Below are positions 34,137-45,212 of a stretch of DNA of 64,000 nucleotides, piece by piece (positions within the stretch are counted from its first letter, which is position 1; each line of letters begins with the position of its first letter). Below the pieces are notes generated by a model. It did no database searches, was not told the DNA's origin, and saw only the letters and a list, made by a program, of their open reading frames with translations. The translations under genes and the position numbers were made by a program. The stretch is from Girardinichthys multiradiatus. Lineage: Eukaryota > Chordata > Actinopteri > Cyprinodontiformes > Goodeidae. The stretch covers positions 50,833,373 to 50,897,372 of the forward strand of contig NC_061815.1 in the NCBI RefSeq assembly GCF_021462225.1, in the 5' to 3' direction.

Positions 34137-34695
34137 GACTATTTAAACATCTTTGTTTTTGTTTATTCAGATGACAGTTTAGTTCACTCTAGGAACCTGA
34201 CCGATCATCGCCGACATGTCCGTCTGGTTCTTCAACGCCTCCTGGAGAGCCAACGTTTCGTGAAAGCTGAGAAGTGTGAATTCCACAGGTCATCCACCAG
34301 CTTCTTGGGCCTTATTCTTGAAGGTGGACAGGTTCGTGCTGATCCGGAGAAGATAAAGGCAGTTTCGGACTGGCCTCAACCCAATTCCAGAAAACAACTA
34401 CAGCGGTTTCTTGGATTCTCAAACTTCTACAGACGATTCATACGGAACTACAGCCAGGTGGCCAGACCTCTAACCTCGTCTAAGGTGCCGTATGTCTGGA
34501 CCACTGAAGCCGACACAGCCATCTCCAGACTCAAGGGTCAATTCTCCCAGACCCCCGTGCTCCTCCACCCGGACCCCAGCAAACAGTTCATCTTGGAGGT
34601 GGATGCTTCAGACGCAGGAGCAGGTGCTGTACATTCCCAGCGCTCGAACCTGAACAGGAGACTCCACCCCGTGCCTTTTTCTCCCGTCGCCTGTC
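34137..34695 (+). pseudogene. Gypsy reverse transcriptase end and RNase H
   Basis: Resumes at [12 protein letters not shown], where the catalytic YLDD motif reads YSDD. It continues through [40 protein letters not shown] and the RNase H start [16 protein letters not shown] frameshift near 34640 breaks RNase H; the next block is in another frame. Confidence 0.88.
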
Positions 34696-34699
34696 TCCA

Positions 34700-35836
34700 G
34701 CTGAGCAGAACTACAACGTGGGCAACAGGGAGTTACTGGCCATCAAGCTGGCGCTGGAGGAATGGCGTCACTGGCTGGAGGGGGCCAAACATTTATCCAT
34801 TTATTTTAGGCCCGGAACTAAGAACACGAAGCCTGACGCCCTCTCACGTCAGTTTGGTCATGACGATTCAGAGAAAGAAATGGTTCCTATTTTACCTCCC
34901 TCCTGTACTGTCGGTGCATTAACCTGGGAGATAGAGGAGATCGTGTGGCGAGCCCTACTTAATGACCCGGGGCCCTGTAATGGACCAGCGGGCCACCTCT
35001 ACGTTCTTGTTGCCGTACGACCTCGTCTGATTGGATGGCACCACTCAGCCAGATTTGCTACCCATCCTGGGGCCAACCGAACTATAGCCTCGATCTCCAG
35101 GAGGTACTGGTGGCCCACCTTGCACCGAGACGTGAGGGACTACATTGCTGCTTGTGTGCCCTGCGCCAGGAATAAGAGCTCAAACCGACCTCCAGCTGGT
35201 CTCTTGCAGCCACTCAGTACACCTTCACGACCCTGGTCCCACATCGCCATAGACTTTGTGACAGGTCTACCATGTTCCGGTGGCATGACCACCATCCTCA
35301 CAGTTATTGATCACTTCTTGAAGGCCTGTCACCTCATCCCACTAAAGAAACTGCCTTCTGCTCTTCAGACAGCAAAACTGCTGATTAAGCACATGTTTCG
35401 CCTACGTGGCATCCCTCAAGAAATCTTGTCTGACCGAGGTCCCCAGTTCACCGCCCGGGTTTGGAAGGAGTTCTGTGCCGCCCTTGGGGCTAATGTATTG
35501 CTGACCTCCGGTTATCATCCTCTGTCTAATGGTCAGGTGGAGCGTTTGAACCAGGAACTGGAGTCGGCCTTAAGGTGCGTCATGTCATCAGACCCCACCG
35601 AGTGGAGCACCTTCCTACCCTGGGTGGAGTATTCCCACAACTCTCACATCTCGGCTGCTACGGGCTGTACCCCTTTTGAGGCTTCCCTGGGGTACCAGCC
35701 GACCTTGCTTCCAGCCGACAATGAAGAAGCTACTGTGCCTTCAGTCCAGCACCACATCCGCAGACGTATGTGGTCCTCCACCACCAGGGCACTCCAGAGA
35801 TCTGCCACCGTCAATAAGCACTATGCTGACCAGTGA
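34700..35836 (+). pseudogene. Gypsy RNase H end and integrase
   Basis: Open from [20 protein letters not shown] through [13 protein letters not shown] into integrase. The HHCC zinc finger is visible (GWHHSARFATHPG ... AACVPCARNK). The catalytic triad is DFVTGLP (Asp), LSDRGPQF (Asp) and NGQVERLNQELE (Glu). The frame ends at TGA 35834-35836 while homology continues without a gap, so this is most likely an Arg codon turned to stop (CGA to TGA). Confidence 0.9.
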
Positions 35837-36277
35837 CGGATGCTGGCCCCCGCTTACCGCCCGGGTCAGAAGGTTTGGCTCTCCACACGTGATGTCCCAC
35901 TCAGGTCCATGTCTAAGAAACTTTCTCCCAGGTTTATTGGTCCTTATGTCATCCAGTCCGTTATCAGTCCTTCCACTGTTTGTCTTCGCCTTCCATCCAG
36001 TCTCCGTATTCACACAGTTTTTCATGTTTCTCTTATTAAGCCTGTCCATGCCAGTATGCTCTGCCCTCCGACCGAGCCACCTCCACCCGCCCGGGACGTC
36101 CAAAACCACCCCGCGTATTCGGTCTGTCGGATCCTGGCCTCTCGTCGACAGGGCTGTGGGTGGCAGTACCTCGTCGACTGGGAGGGATACGGTCTGGAGG
36201 AGTGCTCTTGTGTGCCCAGTTCTTTTATATTGGATCCTACCCTCATCCGGGACTTCTTTCCTCCCAGTGGCCGTTGA
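35837..36277 (+). pseudogene. Gypsy integrase C-terminus and chromodomain
   Basis: Continues the integrase frame after the stop: [20 protein letters not shown], then [20 protein letters not shown] (GPY/F module), then a chromodomain with [14 protein letters not shown] and [19 protein letters not shown]. Chromodomains in this position steer integration toward particular chromatin. It ends 11 bases before the 3' LTR, with the polypurine tract overlapping its end. Confidence 0.88.
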
Positions 36278-36288
36278 GGGGGAGGTAG

Positions 36289-36971
36289 TGTCTGGGTCTG
36301 AACTGCTGATCATGTAAGTAATCAGTTTCCACACTAGGTGTCGCAGGAGTCCTGGAATCTGGAGGCTGAAAGGTGCAGCCTATCTGGTCATTAGCCACAG
36401 TGCTATAAAAAAGAGGACTGCCAGCACTTCAGCGGCTGACTGTTTTGCCCCCTGTGGTATTACACCCAGCTCTCCTCGAATCTTGTGTTTTCAAGTGTTT
36501 GTCAAAGCTAAGATCCTTAGTAACTCTGCTCCTTCTACACTGGTCTCGCTCTATGCATCGTTACCTTGGTTTCGAAGAATCTTTGGAAAGTCGCTCGAAT
36601 TGTGAACCTCACCGGACATCTTATCTTGGCTGGCAGCCCGACCGGATCAGAGTACCGTTTCAGTTGCGAACCTAGTCCACCCTCCTCGAAGGATTACCTC
36701 CCTGGCTCCTGTCAGCACCTCACTCTGGATCAGCACTCAGTCCTGACGCGTTCTCTCTCTGGCGGATACCGACTCCCCATCAGTAAGCATATCTGCAAAC
36801 TGCGTTTTGTTTTCATTATCTATTACTTACCCTTGTTCCTCCCCATCACAGTTCAGCCTGGCTTCCTTGTCACCGGACCCTTGTTCCAATCTTTAAATAA
36901 AATAACTAAAACGTTCTTGGTTTCTGAGTGTTCTCTGCATGTGGGTCAAGTCGGCAGTCAGAACTATGACA
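36289..36971 (+). repeat. Gypsy 3' long terminal repeat
   Basis: Starts TGTCTGGGTCTGAACTGC straight after the polypurine tract and ends ACTATGACA, so it has TG...CA ends and is 683 bp long. It contains GCTATAAAAAAGAGG, a likely TATA box, about 115 bp in, and AATAAAATAAC, a likely polyadenylation signal, about 70 bp before the end. The matching 5' LTR is absent. Confidence 0.75.
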
Positions 36972-38440
36972 GTTTTCTTATATCCATTTTATTTAGAATC
37001 ATCAGTTGTGAGATTTATATGGAAATATTTATTATATTTTATGTCAAGCCTCTGTGTAGTCTGCTCACATTCTGTGACTTTCTCCACTGGCATCCAGCAT
37101 TTCTTTCTTGGGGTCCCCAAGTCAAAGACCGTGAGTTCAAAACGCAACTTTCCATTTGCACATAACCACAAAACCTAATTTTGAGGTCAACACTCCACAC
37201 ACCTCCAAATATATTACTAACTTTCCAATACTATATTTAGTTAATTAAATAATTCATATTAATCCATCCACAAATCCATCCACAAAACAACATATTGACT
37301 AAATTCTTGCAGCTATGTTATGCTACAAAACTTTTTAAACATTGGTATATTTTTGCCATTGTGATATTCTAGTAATATATCTCAACACAATACATTAAGA
37401 TGTTTATGGTCTATGTCTTTCTAATTTATTAATTAACATAACTAGCCTCGTCATTTTATTTTTTCCTTCTCGACCTTACTGCTTCGTCGTCGCTGCTAAC
37501 ACGTTTCAAATATAAATACAATAGTGTCTCTTCTTTACCTTTCTTCATTTACAGTTTAAATCTGTACTTTTATGACTAGATTTGTAGATGTAGGCTTCAT
37601 AACACAAACTGACAACCGTGATAAAACTTCCACCTCTCTTCTCAAGGACAATGGAGCTTCTATTGGTGTTGATAGTCTAATTCTTGCAAAAACACTCAGA
37701 CTTATATATATTCACACCCTCAAGATTCCACCATACCTTTGCTAAATCTTTACTGATGTGTGTGTTGCTTACACCTGCTGAGGTTTTTTGTACTATTTCT
37801 GATTCTATTCTGCTAAGAATAGAGTCTGAAATATGATTTTTTTCCCTCCTATCTTACTTTACCTAAATGAGAGCTTTCATTACTTTTCATAGATTTTCAG
37901 ATTTCTCAGAAGGATTACCAGCAAAAGCCAAATATTATTAGTATTTGAAAATTTGACTACAGCTGTTTTTACACCAATGACCAGAGATTTTTAGATTTCT
38001 TATAAGAATTGTATCACAACAATTTCATACCAATGAAAGCCAAACATTATTAGTATTTAAAAAGTTTGGACGTACCAGTGACCCAGCTTCTCTACTTAGA
38101 CTCCAGTGAGCGCCCATGACAGTTACTATTTGAATGATGGAACCACAGCTGCCTCATACCAGCAACCTCAAGGATTAATATTATCATTTTTCTGAGTATT
38201 AAAAAAATTCTCTAAGCCACAAAATAGCAGTGGATTAGACATTTGTATTTTATTTTAGAACAATCAGATTTGTTTCTTTGTGTTCCATATAATGACTACT
38301 AACTCCACCTAACCTGACAATGAATTAAAAGGAAAAGACATGGTTATTTTCACACATGTGGAACCGCGACTGTACAACTGTGCAAAGGCAGAGACTGGCA
38401 ATTTGACCATTCTGAAGAAGTCCAGAACAGCTCTTCAGTC
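36972..38440. other. AT-rich intergenic DNA, nothing recognised
   Basis: No open frame of note, no inverted ends and no known repeat motif. Composition is strongly AT-rich compared with the flanks. Confidence 0.5.
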
Positions 38441-38520
38441 CTAGCATGGCATGACAAGGCAAGGCAAAGCAAGGCAAGTTTATTTATATAGCACATTTCA
38501 GTAGCTCGCTGTCAAAGTCT
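38441..38520. repeat. Short interspersed repeat
   Basis: Simple GGCAAGGCAA units run into AAGTTTATTTATATAGCACA. The last motif recurs at 59.57 and 60.48 kb at LINE 3' ends and is common in fish repeats. Confidence 0.5.
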
Positions 38521-38682
38521 CCTTTTCCCAGGGGAAACGGGGGCATTTCTCTGTAATTCTGGCCATTCTAATTTATTTAATTGCTGAGATCTTCCAGTGA
38601 GTCGTCCACCTTGATTTTTTGGGCATGGCCCTAAAACATGCCAGGGGGGTCTGCCGGTGGGTTTATTCTCAGTGTTCTGATT

Positions 38683-38860
38683 GAATTTTGGGTTTTCATG
38701 AGCTGTATGCCAAAATCATCCGTATTAAGACAATAAAAGACCTGAAATATTTCAGTTAGTGTGCAATGAATCTAAAATATATGAATGTTAAATTTTCATC
38801 ATGACATTATGGAAAATAATGAACTTTATCACAATATGCTAATATTTTGAGAAGGACCTG
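38683..38860 (+). mobile_element. Right end of the Tc1 family at 16169-17736
   Basis: Almost identical to the last 180 bp of the complete Tc1 element, ending GAGAAGGACCTG followed by TA. The transposase and left end are missing. Confidence 0.9.
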
Positions 38861-38862
38861 TA

Positions 38863-39429
38863 TACCATAGTGATATAAAGAATAAGTTCTAATGTTTCCC
38901 TTTTGTTAGAATAGGATAAGAATGCTCATCGACACATTACAAGGATCCATTGCATTGGAGAACCAGATATAAAAACTATGTGACCTTCTTTCGAGGCTCT
39001 TCGTCATCCTCTAACAGACGGCGACGGTCCGAGACGGGAGCATCAGCCCTGATCTCTGTAATCATTCCTCTGCCTTAATTTAGATTAAAAGGAGCTAAAA
39101 GTTAGAAAGTGTTTGAGAGTCGTTCCTTTAATAGTCAGTGTTAGAGTGTGATCGCTTCTGGGGACCAAGGACCGGAGGAGCTCCGAGACATCTGACCGCC
39201 AGCAGGGTTCGGTAGCTCGGACACAGCTGAAGTTAAGGCACTACAAATCAAAAAGGGAATAAGTCTGAAACCAACATGAGAAAAAACAAAATGCAGAGTA
39301 AACACAAAAGATAGTTGAACATGGGAATGGGTAAGACCCTATCCACAATAATAGACACAGATGGTACTTAAATATACCATGAAGCACAATGACATTTACA
39401 TAGAACAAAACAAAAACAGACAAGTTGAA
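38863..39429. other. Unassigned stretch
   Basis: No coding feature that I can support. It may include more of the LTR-type fragment that follows. Confidence 0.35.
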
Positions 39430-40051
39430 ATGGATACGTTTAAATAAAAATTTTAAACTAGAGCCAACCTCTCACGATGTGGAAATTGCTTTATCAAATA
39501 GATGCATTCTTAAACTCAAAGGCAGATCCCTTTACATCGTTGGAGCAGCTACAGCGGGTCCACTTGGTGCTGTTCTGTGGAGCTCAGGTTACAGGAAACA
39601 AGTTCGATGTGCGCTGGCTTACGTTGGAGGGTGGACAGGGTACGCTTGTGGCTTGGCTCAGGAGACGAAGAGGACAGGAAGCTGCCAGCTTGATGCGAAT
39701 CCAAACGAAGGTAGATCACAGGATAGGAACCATCAGAACGAAGACAGGCTTGATCATCCAGAGTAACTTTCAGAAACATAGTCCAGAAAACTCAATGACA
39801 TAGATCCAAAGCTTAGGCTTTCAAAATCTGCAGAGGAGCAAAAAACAACGTTAAACGAGGTCGAAGTACGAAGCATAACTTGGAGTGTGGCTAGAGTTTG
39901 TACCAATGTGGTAAAACACTCGCATTGAAGTGCTGGCAGCCTCCTGCTTAAGTACTCCTGGCAATCAGCGGAATAAGTCGCACCTGTCACCCAGCACACC
40001 TGAGAATGAGCACATGTAGCAAGCACAAAAACACAAACTCAGATCCTGACA
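39430..40051 (-). mobile_element. LTR retrotransposon fragment (LTR and start of gag?)
   Basis: On the minus strand it begins at 40051 with TGTCAGGATCTGAG and interrupts an L2-like LINE right after its NAAA motif. Further along, the minus strand reads EQHQVDPL stop LLQR, which is reminiscent of a fish Gypsy gag start. No second LTR or target duplication was found. Confidence 0.4.
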
Positions 40052-40054
40052 TGC

Positions 40055-40501
40055 TGCAGCATTTAGCACAACCTGCAGGTGCCTAATAGATGCATCGTTA
40101 ACCCCAAAATAAAGTGTGTTACATTAATCCAGCCTAAATGTAACAAACGTATGAAATTTGGTTTCAAAAACCTGTCTTATAGAAAGGCTTTATTTTGGCT
40201 AACTGCCTCCAATTTAAAAGCTAGATCCCACAACAGCATTGATCTGGCTTTCAAGTTTCAGATGTGGATCCATCTCAACTCCTGGATTTATGATGATCAG
40301 TCGAACATACTGAGCCAGATTCTCAAGATCTATGGCAGGGGCCTCAGATGTGTCACCAAAAACCATCACTTCTGTTTTTTGCTCATTCCAGTGTATAAAG
40401 TTTAAAGCCATCCAAGCTTTTATGTCATCAAGACAGTCAAACAAAGAGTCTAGTGAGTAACTCTTGGCCTTTTACGATTCATCTGCATAACAATGAAAAT
40501 C
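40055..40501 (-). pseudogene. L2-like LINE reverse transcriptase, 3' block
   Basis: The minus strand shows DFHCYADES (the YADD site is at the junction with the DD36E element), FDCLDDIKAWMALNFIHWNE, QKTEVMVFG, and then FVTFRLD stop CNTLYFG and VLNAAA, in the order expected for L2-type RT. Several frames and stops. It continues the block at 41772-42240. Confidence 0.8.
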
Positions 40502-41771
40502 CAGGGGTTGGACAATGAAAGTGAAACACCTGGTTTTAGACCACAATAATTTATTAGTATGGTGTAGGACCTCCTTTTGCGGCCAATACAGCATCAATTC
40601 ATCTTGGGAATGACATATACAAGTCCTGCACAGTGGTCAGAGGGATTTTAAGCCATTCTTCTTGCAGGATAGTGGCCAGGTCACTACGTGATACTGGTGG
40701 AGGAAAACGTTTCCTGACTCGCTCCTCCAAAACACCCCAAAGTGGCTCAATAATATTTAGATCTGGTGACTGTGCAGGCCATGGGAGATGTTCAACTTCA
40801 CTTTCATGTTCATCAAACCAATCTTTCACCAGTCTTGCTGTGTGTATTGGTGCATTGTCATCCTGATACACGGCAGCACCTTCAGGATACAATGTTTGAA
40901 CCATTGGATGCACATGGTCCTCAAGAATGGTTCGGTAGTCCTTGGCAGTGACGCGTCCATCTAGCACAAGTATTGGGCCAAGGGAATGCCATGATATGGC
41001 AGCCCAAACCATCACTGATCCACCCCCATGCTTCACTCTGGGCATGCAACAGTCTGGGTGGTACGCTTCTTTGGGGCTTCTCCACACCGTAACTCTCCCG
41101 GATGTGGGGAAAACAGTAAAGGTGGACTCATCAGAGAACAATACATGTTTCACATTGTCCACAGCCCAAGTTTTGCGCTCCTTGCACCATTGAAACCGAC
41201 GTTTGGCATTGGCATGAGTGACCAAAGGTTTGGCTATAGCAGCCTGGCCGTGTATATTGACCCTGTGGAGCTCCTGACGGACAGTTCTGGTGGAAACAGG
41301 AGAGTTGAGGTGCACATTTAATTCTGCCGTGATTTAGGCAGCCATGGTTTTATGTTTTTTGGATACAATCCGGGTTAGCACCAGAACATTGCTTTCAGAC
41401 AGCTTCCTCTTGCGTCCACAGTTAATCCTGTTGGATGTGGTTCGTCCTTCTTGGTGGTATGCTGACATTACCCTGGATACCGTGGCTCTTGATACATCAC
41501 AAAGACTTGCTGTCTTGGTCACAGATGAGCCAGCAAGACGTGCACCAACAATTTGTCCTCTTTGGAACTCTGGTATGTCACCAATAATGTTGTGTGCATT
41601 TCAATATTTTGAGCAAAACTGTGCTCTTACCCTGCTAATTGAACCTTCACACTCTGCTCTTACTGGTGCAATGTGTAATCAATGAAGACTGGTTACCAGA
41701 CTGGTCCAATTTAGCCATGAAACCTCCCACACTAAAATGACAGGTGTTTCACTTTCATTGTCCAACCCCTG
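40502..41771 (-). mobile_element. Tc1/mariner-superfamily transposon with DD36E spacing
   Basis: The ends CAGGGGTTGGACAATGAAAG and the near-exact reverse complement bound 1270 bp. TA follows on the right (41772-41773), and TC stands at the expected left TA. It splits the L2-like reverse transcriptase between HGVY and the YADD motif. A second copy starts at 63865. Confidence 0.93.
40599..41580 (-). pseudogene. Tc1-like transposase (DD36E), start damaged, one in-frame stop
   Basis: The minus strand reads FQRGQIVGARLAGSSVTKTA, SRATVSRVMSAYHQEGR, GRKRKLSE, then a single TAA at about 41333-41331. From there it is open: VSTRTVRQELHRVNIHGQAA, LFSDESTF (first Asp), GGGSVMVWAAISWHSLGPIL, YQDDNAPIHTA (second Asp), SPDLNIIEPLWGVLEERV (Glu). 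I count 36 residues between the second Asp and the Glu, as described for DD36E 'Incomer'-type elements, rather than the DD34E of ordinary Tc1. The start codon region is degraded. Confidence 0.88.
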
Positions 41772-42240
41772 TAAACCCCATGTTTCCTGCAAAGGCCACA
41801 GGGTAGCAGATAGAGCGTAAAAGGAAGGGGGGCTAACACTGAACCATGTGGGACGCCATATTGAAGAGAGGCAGCAGATGATACAAACTCGCTAAATTTG
41901 ACCAAGACGGTTTGCTCTGCCAAATAAGATCTGAACCACTGCAATGGGCTCCTTAACGTGAAACTGTATGATCCACTATATGCAGCAGTGAGATCAAGAA
42001 GCACAATAGTAACACAGTCACCTGAATCTGTTGCCAAAAATACGTCATTAATAACTTTTAAAATGGCATATTCAGTGTTGTGAAAAGCTTTAAAACTAGA
42101 TTGAAAAATCTCTAAAATAGTATGTTCTTCTAAAAATGTCATTAATTGCTTGTAAACTACATGAAACGACATGAAAGGAAGTTTTGAGATAGGCCTGTAA
42201 TTTTCAAGAGTATGAGTGTTACTTTGAGAAGTGTTGGTCT
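41772..42240 (-). pseudogene. L2-like LINE reverse transcriptase, 5' block
   Basis: The minus strand reads QSSFKAFHNTEYAILKVIND, IVLLDLTAAY (palm A), WFRSYLAEQTVLVKF and YGVPHGSVLAPLPFTLYLLP, then stops at the DD36E insertion. Compare QSGFRAHHSTETALLKVTND in the copy at 62.1 kb. A small deletion after LTAAY removes part of the domain. Confidence 0.85.
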
Positions 42241-42684
42241 GGAAAAGAAAACTTTACTCTGGCTTTGCAATACAGCAAACAAAGCTGATTTTGTTTAATT
42301 TTCAGGCCATCACAATGCTTCTCAAAATGGCAGTCCTTCGGTCAGTCCCCTACTACATCCACCAGTCTTCTAATATACCTTTCAGACCCCACCCTAATTC
42401 AAAACAGCCAATCATGTCCGTCTTCCAGAGCAGGAAAAAAAACAAAGATGTTAAATTTCACATAGATATTGAAGACATTAACAATTCTTTATCAATAATA
42501 AAACATTTAGCAAACATGGTATGTGTACAGATACATATTTTACAAGTCAAATCATTTTGACTTTTTGACTCATAATTCAGAAGAAATAAATTCTAACCAA
42601 AAATCTTTTTTTTTACAGATAACGATCAGAGATACACTCTGGTGGTATGATTATTGGGCTCACAACACTTAATGATTACAACTA
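42241..42684. other. Unassigned stretch inside the L2-like mosaic
   Basis: No recognised coding sequence. May be decayed LINE between its endonuclease and RT parts. Confidence 0.35.
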
Positions 42685-43200
42685 GTTCTCGTACTCGTCG
42701 TCTTCTCCTTTATCCGGGACCGGGTCGCGGGGGCAGCAGACTCAGCAGAGACGCCCAGACGTCCCTCTCTCCAGACACCTCCTCCAGCTCCTCCGGGTGG
42801 AGCCCGAGGCGTTCCCAGGCCAGCCGAGAGACATAGTCCCTCCAGCGAGTCCTGGGCCGTCCCCTGGGCCTCCTTCCGGTGGGACGTGCCTGGAACACCT
42901 CCCGAGGAAGGCGTCCAGGAGGCATCCGGTATAGATGCCCGAGCCACCTCAACTGGCTCCTCTCGATGTGGAGGAGCAGCGGCTCTACTTCGAGCTCCTC
43001 CCGGATGGCCGAGCTCCTCACCCTATCTCTAAGGGAGTGCCTGGCCACCCTACGGAGGAAGCTCATTTCAGCCGCTTGTATCCGGGATCTTGTTCTTTCG
43101 GTCATGACCCAAAGTTCATGGCCATAGGTGAGGGTAGGAACGTAGACCGACCGGTAAATCGAGAGCTTCGCTTTTTGGCTCAGCTCTCTCTTGATCCCCT
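42685..43200 (-). mobile_element. RTE-like LINE, 3' fragment
   Basis: Open on the minus strand over the C-terminal domain: [55 protein letters not shown], ending PPRPGPG stop and a GAA/CGA-rich tail. 5'-truncated at about 43195. No lesion in the remaining frame, so probably a recent insertion. Confidence 0.88.
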
Positions 43201-43774
43201 TAACTATGCCGCATTTTGCCCAGACCTCTAAATTCACCTTTCTGATTTAATATGAAAAGAACGAAATTACTTTGATGTCAATTTCTTTTCTTCACCGGCT
43301 TGAGGATGGGTTGTGGGTCTAAAAAAAAAAAAGAGACCTGTAGTTGTCATGCTTCCCTGATCAACTCTAAACGGTAGACTTCTCCATCCAAAACGGGAAA
43401 AATAAGGAACCGTTGCAGTCGACTGGAAAACATAGAGGAAACTCGTCTTCTTGGAAATAAAACCTCTGTGGGCTTTCACCTGCGCATGGCTCCGTCTAAG
43501 GGTCTTTGATCGGGATATGGATCTTCTGATCTTGTATCAGACAGATTTCCAGCTTTCAACCTCTTCCGGGAATGGCCAGTGTGGAGCATAATTAACTCGA
43601 GCTTCTATTTCTCCAGAAATGTGCCACCAGTCTCGTGAACTCTGACTGGAAATGGCAGTTAAAAGGTTGTTTCCTCTGTTTTCTATAAATTCTGGTGACG
43701 TCAGAGCTGCAACGCATGCTGAGCTGCGTAGTACAGTCGTACCTGACCAAAATGGCGGGTGAGCCAACATCCTT
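43201..43774. other. Unassigned stretch inside the L2-like mosaic
   Basis: Contains a poly-A run at 43321. No coding family recognised. Confidence 0.35.
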
Positions 43775-44640
43775 TACCATTTAGGTTCAGCTCTCCTAAA
43801 CTCTCTTCTAGCAGCACAGGTGGTTTCATTCAGCCAGAGTTCGGCTTTGGCTTTTACCTGCCTGATCTTAAAGGGGGCCACAGAATCTGGAGCAGTTTGG
43901 CAGGTTGAATAAATCCAATAGCTGAGCTTGTTACACTCATCATGAAGGCTGCAGTTCTGGTTAAAAACAACAGAGAACTGACCAGCAATGGAAGGGTTAA
44001 AAACATGACAGCATCTGGCAACAGCTGGAGGATTAGCTTTGGAACAAGGGAGGGAAACGTCAAACAAGACTGGCTTTTGATCCGACCAAACTACATCACA
44101 AAGCTCTAAGTTAAAAACTGGTAAACCGTAAGTTAAAACAAGACTCAGCATGTGCCCACATCTTTCTGCAGGCACAGACACAGACTGCACAAGATTGAAA
44201 CAGTCAATAAGGTTTAAAAAGTCCTTTGCCGTTGGCTTATCAGGACAGCACACATAAATGTTGAAATCACCTACAATAAGAACATGATCATATGTTGGCC
44301 AGAAAATGTGTTCAAGAAGTTCTAATTGTATTTGGGAGGCCTGTAAACCACTGTACAGAGCACTGTGTGAGACTCAAACAGTTAGTTTAAAGTTCCCAGG
44401 GGATGCAGATAAAGTCAGTGGTTTACAATTATAAATCCTTTTTAAAACAGCCGCTAGTCCACCTCCTCTACCCGACATTCGAGGGGAGTTTAAAAAGCAG
44501 CACTTGTCTGGTGTACGTTCTGTAAAAACGCTGGACTCACCAGCTCTCAACCACGTCTCAGTTATACAGAGAAAATTCAGTCCTTGAGACATGAATAAGT
44601 CCTTCAAAGTAAAGGTTTTATTCAGAAGTGATCTGGTGTT
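43775..44640 (-). pseudogene. L2-like LINE endonuclease part
   Basis: The minus strand reads GLNFLCITETWLRAGES and SPRMSGRGGGLAAVLKRIY, motifs of the APE-type endonuclease. Next come FLNLIDCFNLVQSVSVPAER, GHMLSLVLTYGLPV and SDQKPVLFDVSLPC, the end of the endonuclease. Frames are broken. It lies upstream (in LINE direction) of the RT blocks at 42240-40055, so these may be one element torn apart by later insertions. Confidence 0.8.
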
Positions 44641-45118
44641 TACGAGTCCGGCGCTTCAATGTCCGTCTGTGACACCCGACTCAGGGGCAGCGAGTGCAAT
44701 GGGTTCACCCCGCGACGGCAGAGCTAAGGAGGTCCTTGAAGATCCTGCGGGATTGGAACATCAGATCCGAGCCAACAATAGGCAGCAAGCAGGCGTTGGA
44801 GGGATCCAGAGAGCCCCAGGAAAAGGCGAAACGAGGCTTACATTCACACTCGTGCCAAGAAGCCGCTGAAGAGAGCACCAGATATGCCCAAAACTTCATG
44901 AGCAGACTGCTACGTTGGCCCCGGCATCTGAAGCGTTTTTGCCAAGAGATTGGGGCCAAGGTAGGGCAAAGATGAGCTAGAATCCCAGATAAGAATGGAG
45001 GACATTTTTTTTGTCCGGTATAATTTGCATTTATGAAGACACTGGTGTTAGGGCGGAGGAACGAAGTGAGACTGAGGAGACAAACTCACAGAGACTCTGC
45101 AGAGTTAATGCAGCAGAC
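44641..45118. other. Possible LINE 5' region, otherwise unassigned
   Basis: Directly upstream of the LINE endonuclease fragment in LINE direction, GC-richer than the flanks. No independent gene seen. Confidence 0.35.
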
Positions 45119-45180
45119 GCTTTAATGACATTTAATCAGACATGATGCTGCGGCAGTAAAGACACACAGCCCCCCCCCCC

Positions 45181-45212
<32 letters not shown>

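Larger units (their letters stand above)
31235..36971 (+). mobile_element. Ty3/Gypsy retrotransposon with chromodomain, split by a LINE, 5' part missing
   Basis: The order on the plus strand is gag zinc-knuckle remnant, protease, start of reverse transcriptase, a foreign block (32184-34130), end of reverse transcriptase, RNase H, integrase, chromodomain, polypurine tract (GAGGGGGAGGTAG, 36276-36288), then the 3' LTR. This is the chromovirus layout. No 5' LTR is recognisable. About 450 bp of the RT fingers and palm is missing at the LINE junction. Confidence 0.9.
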
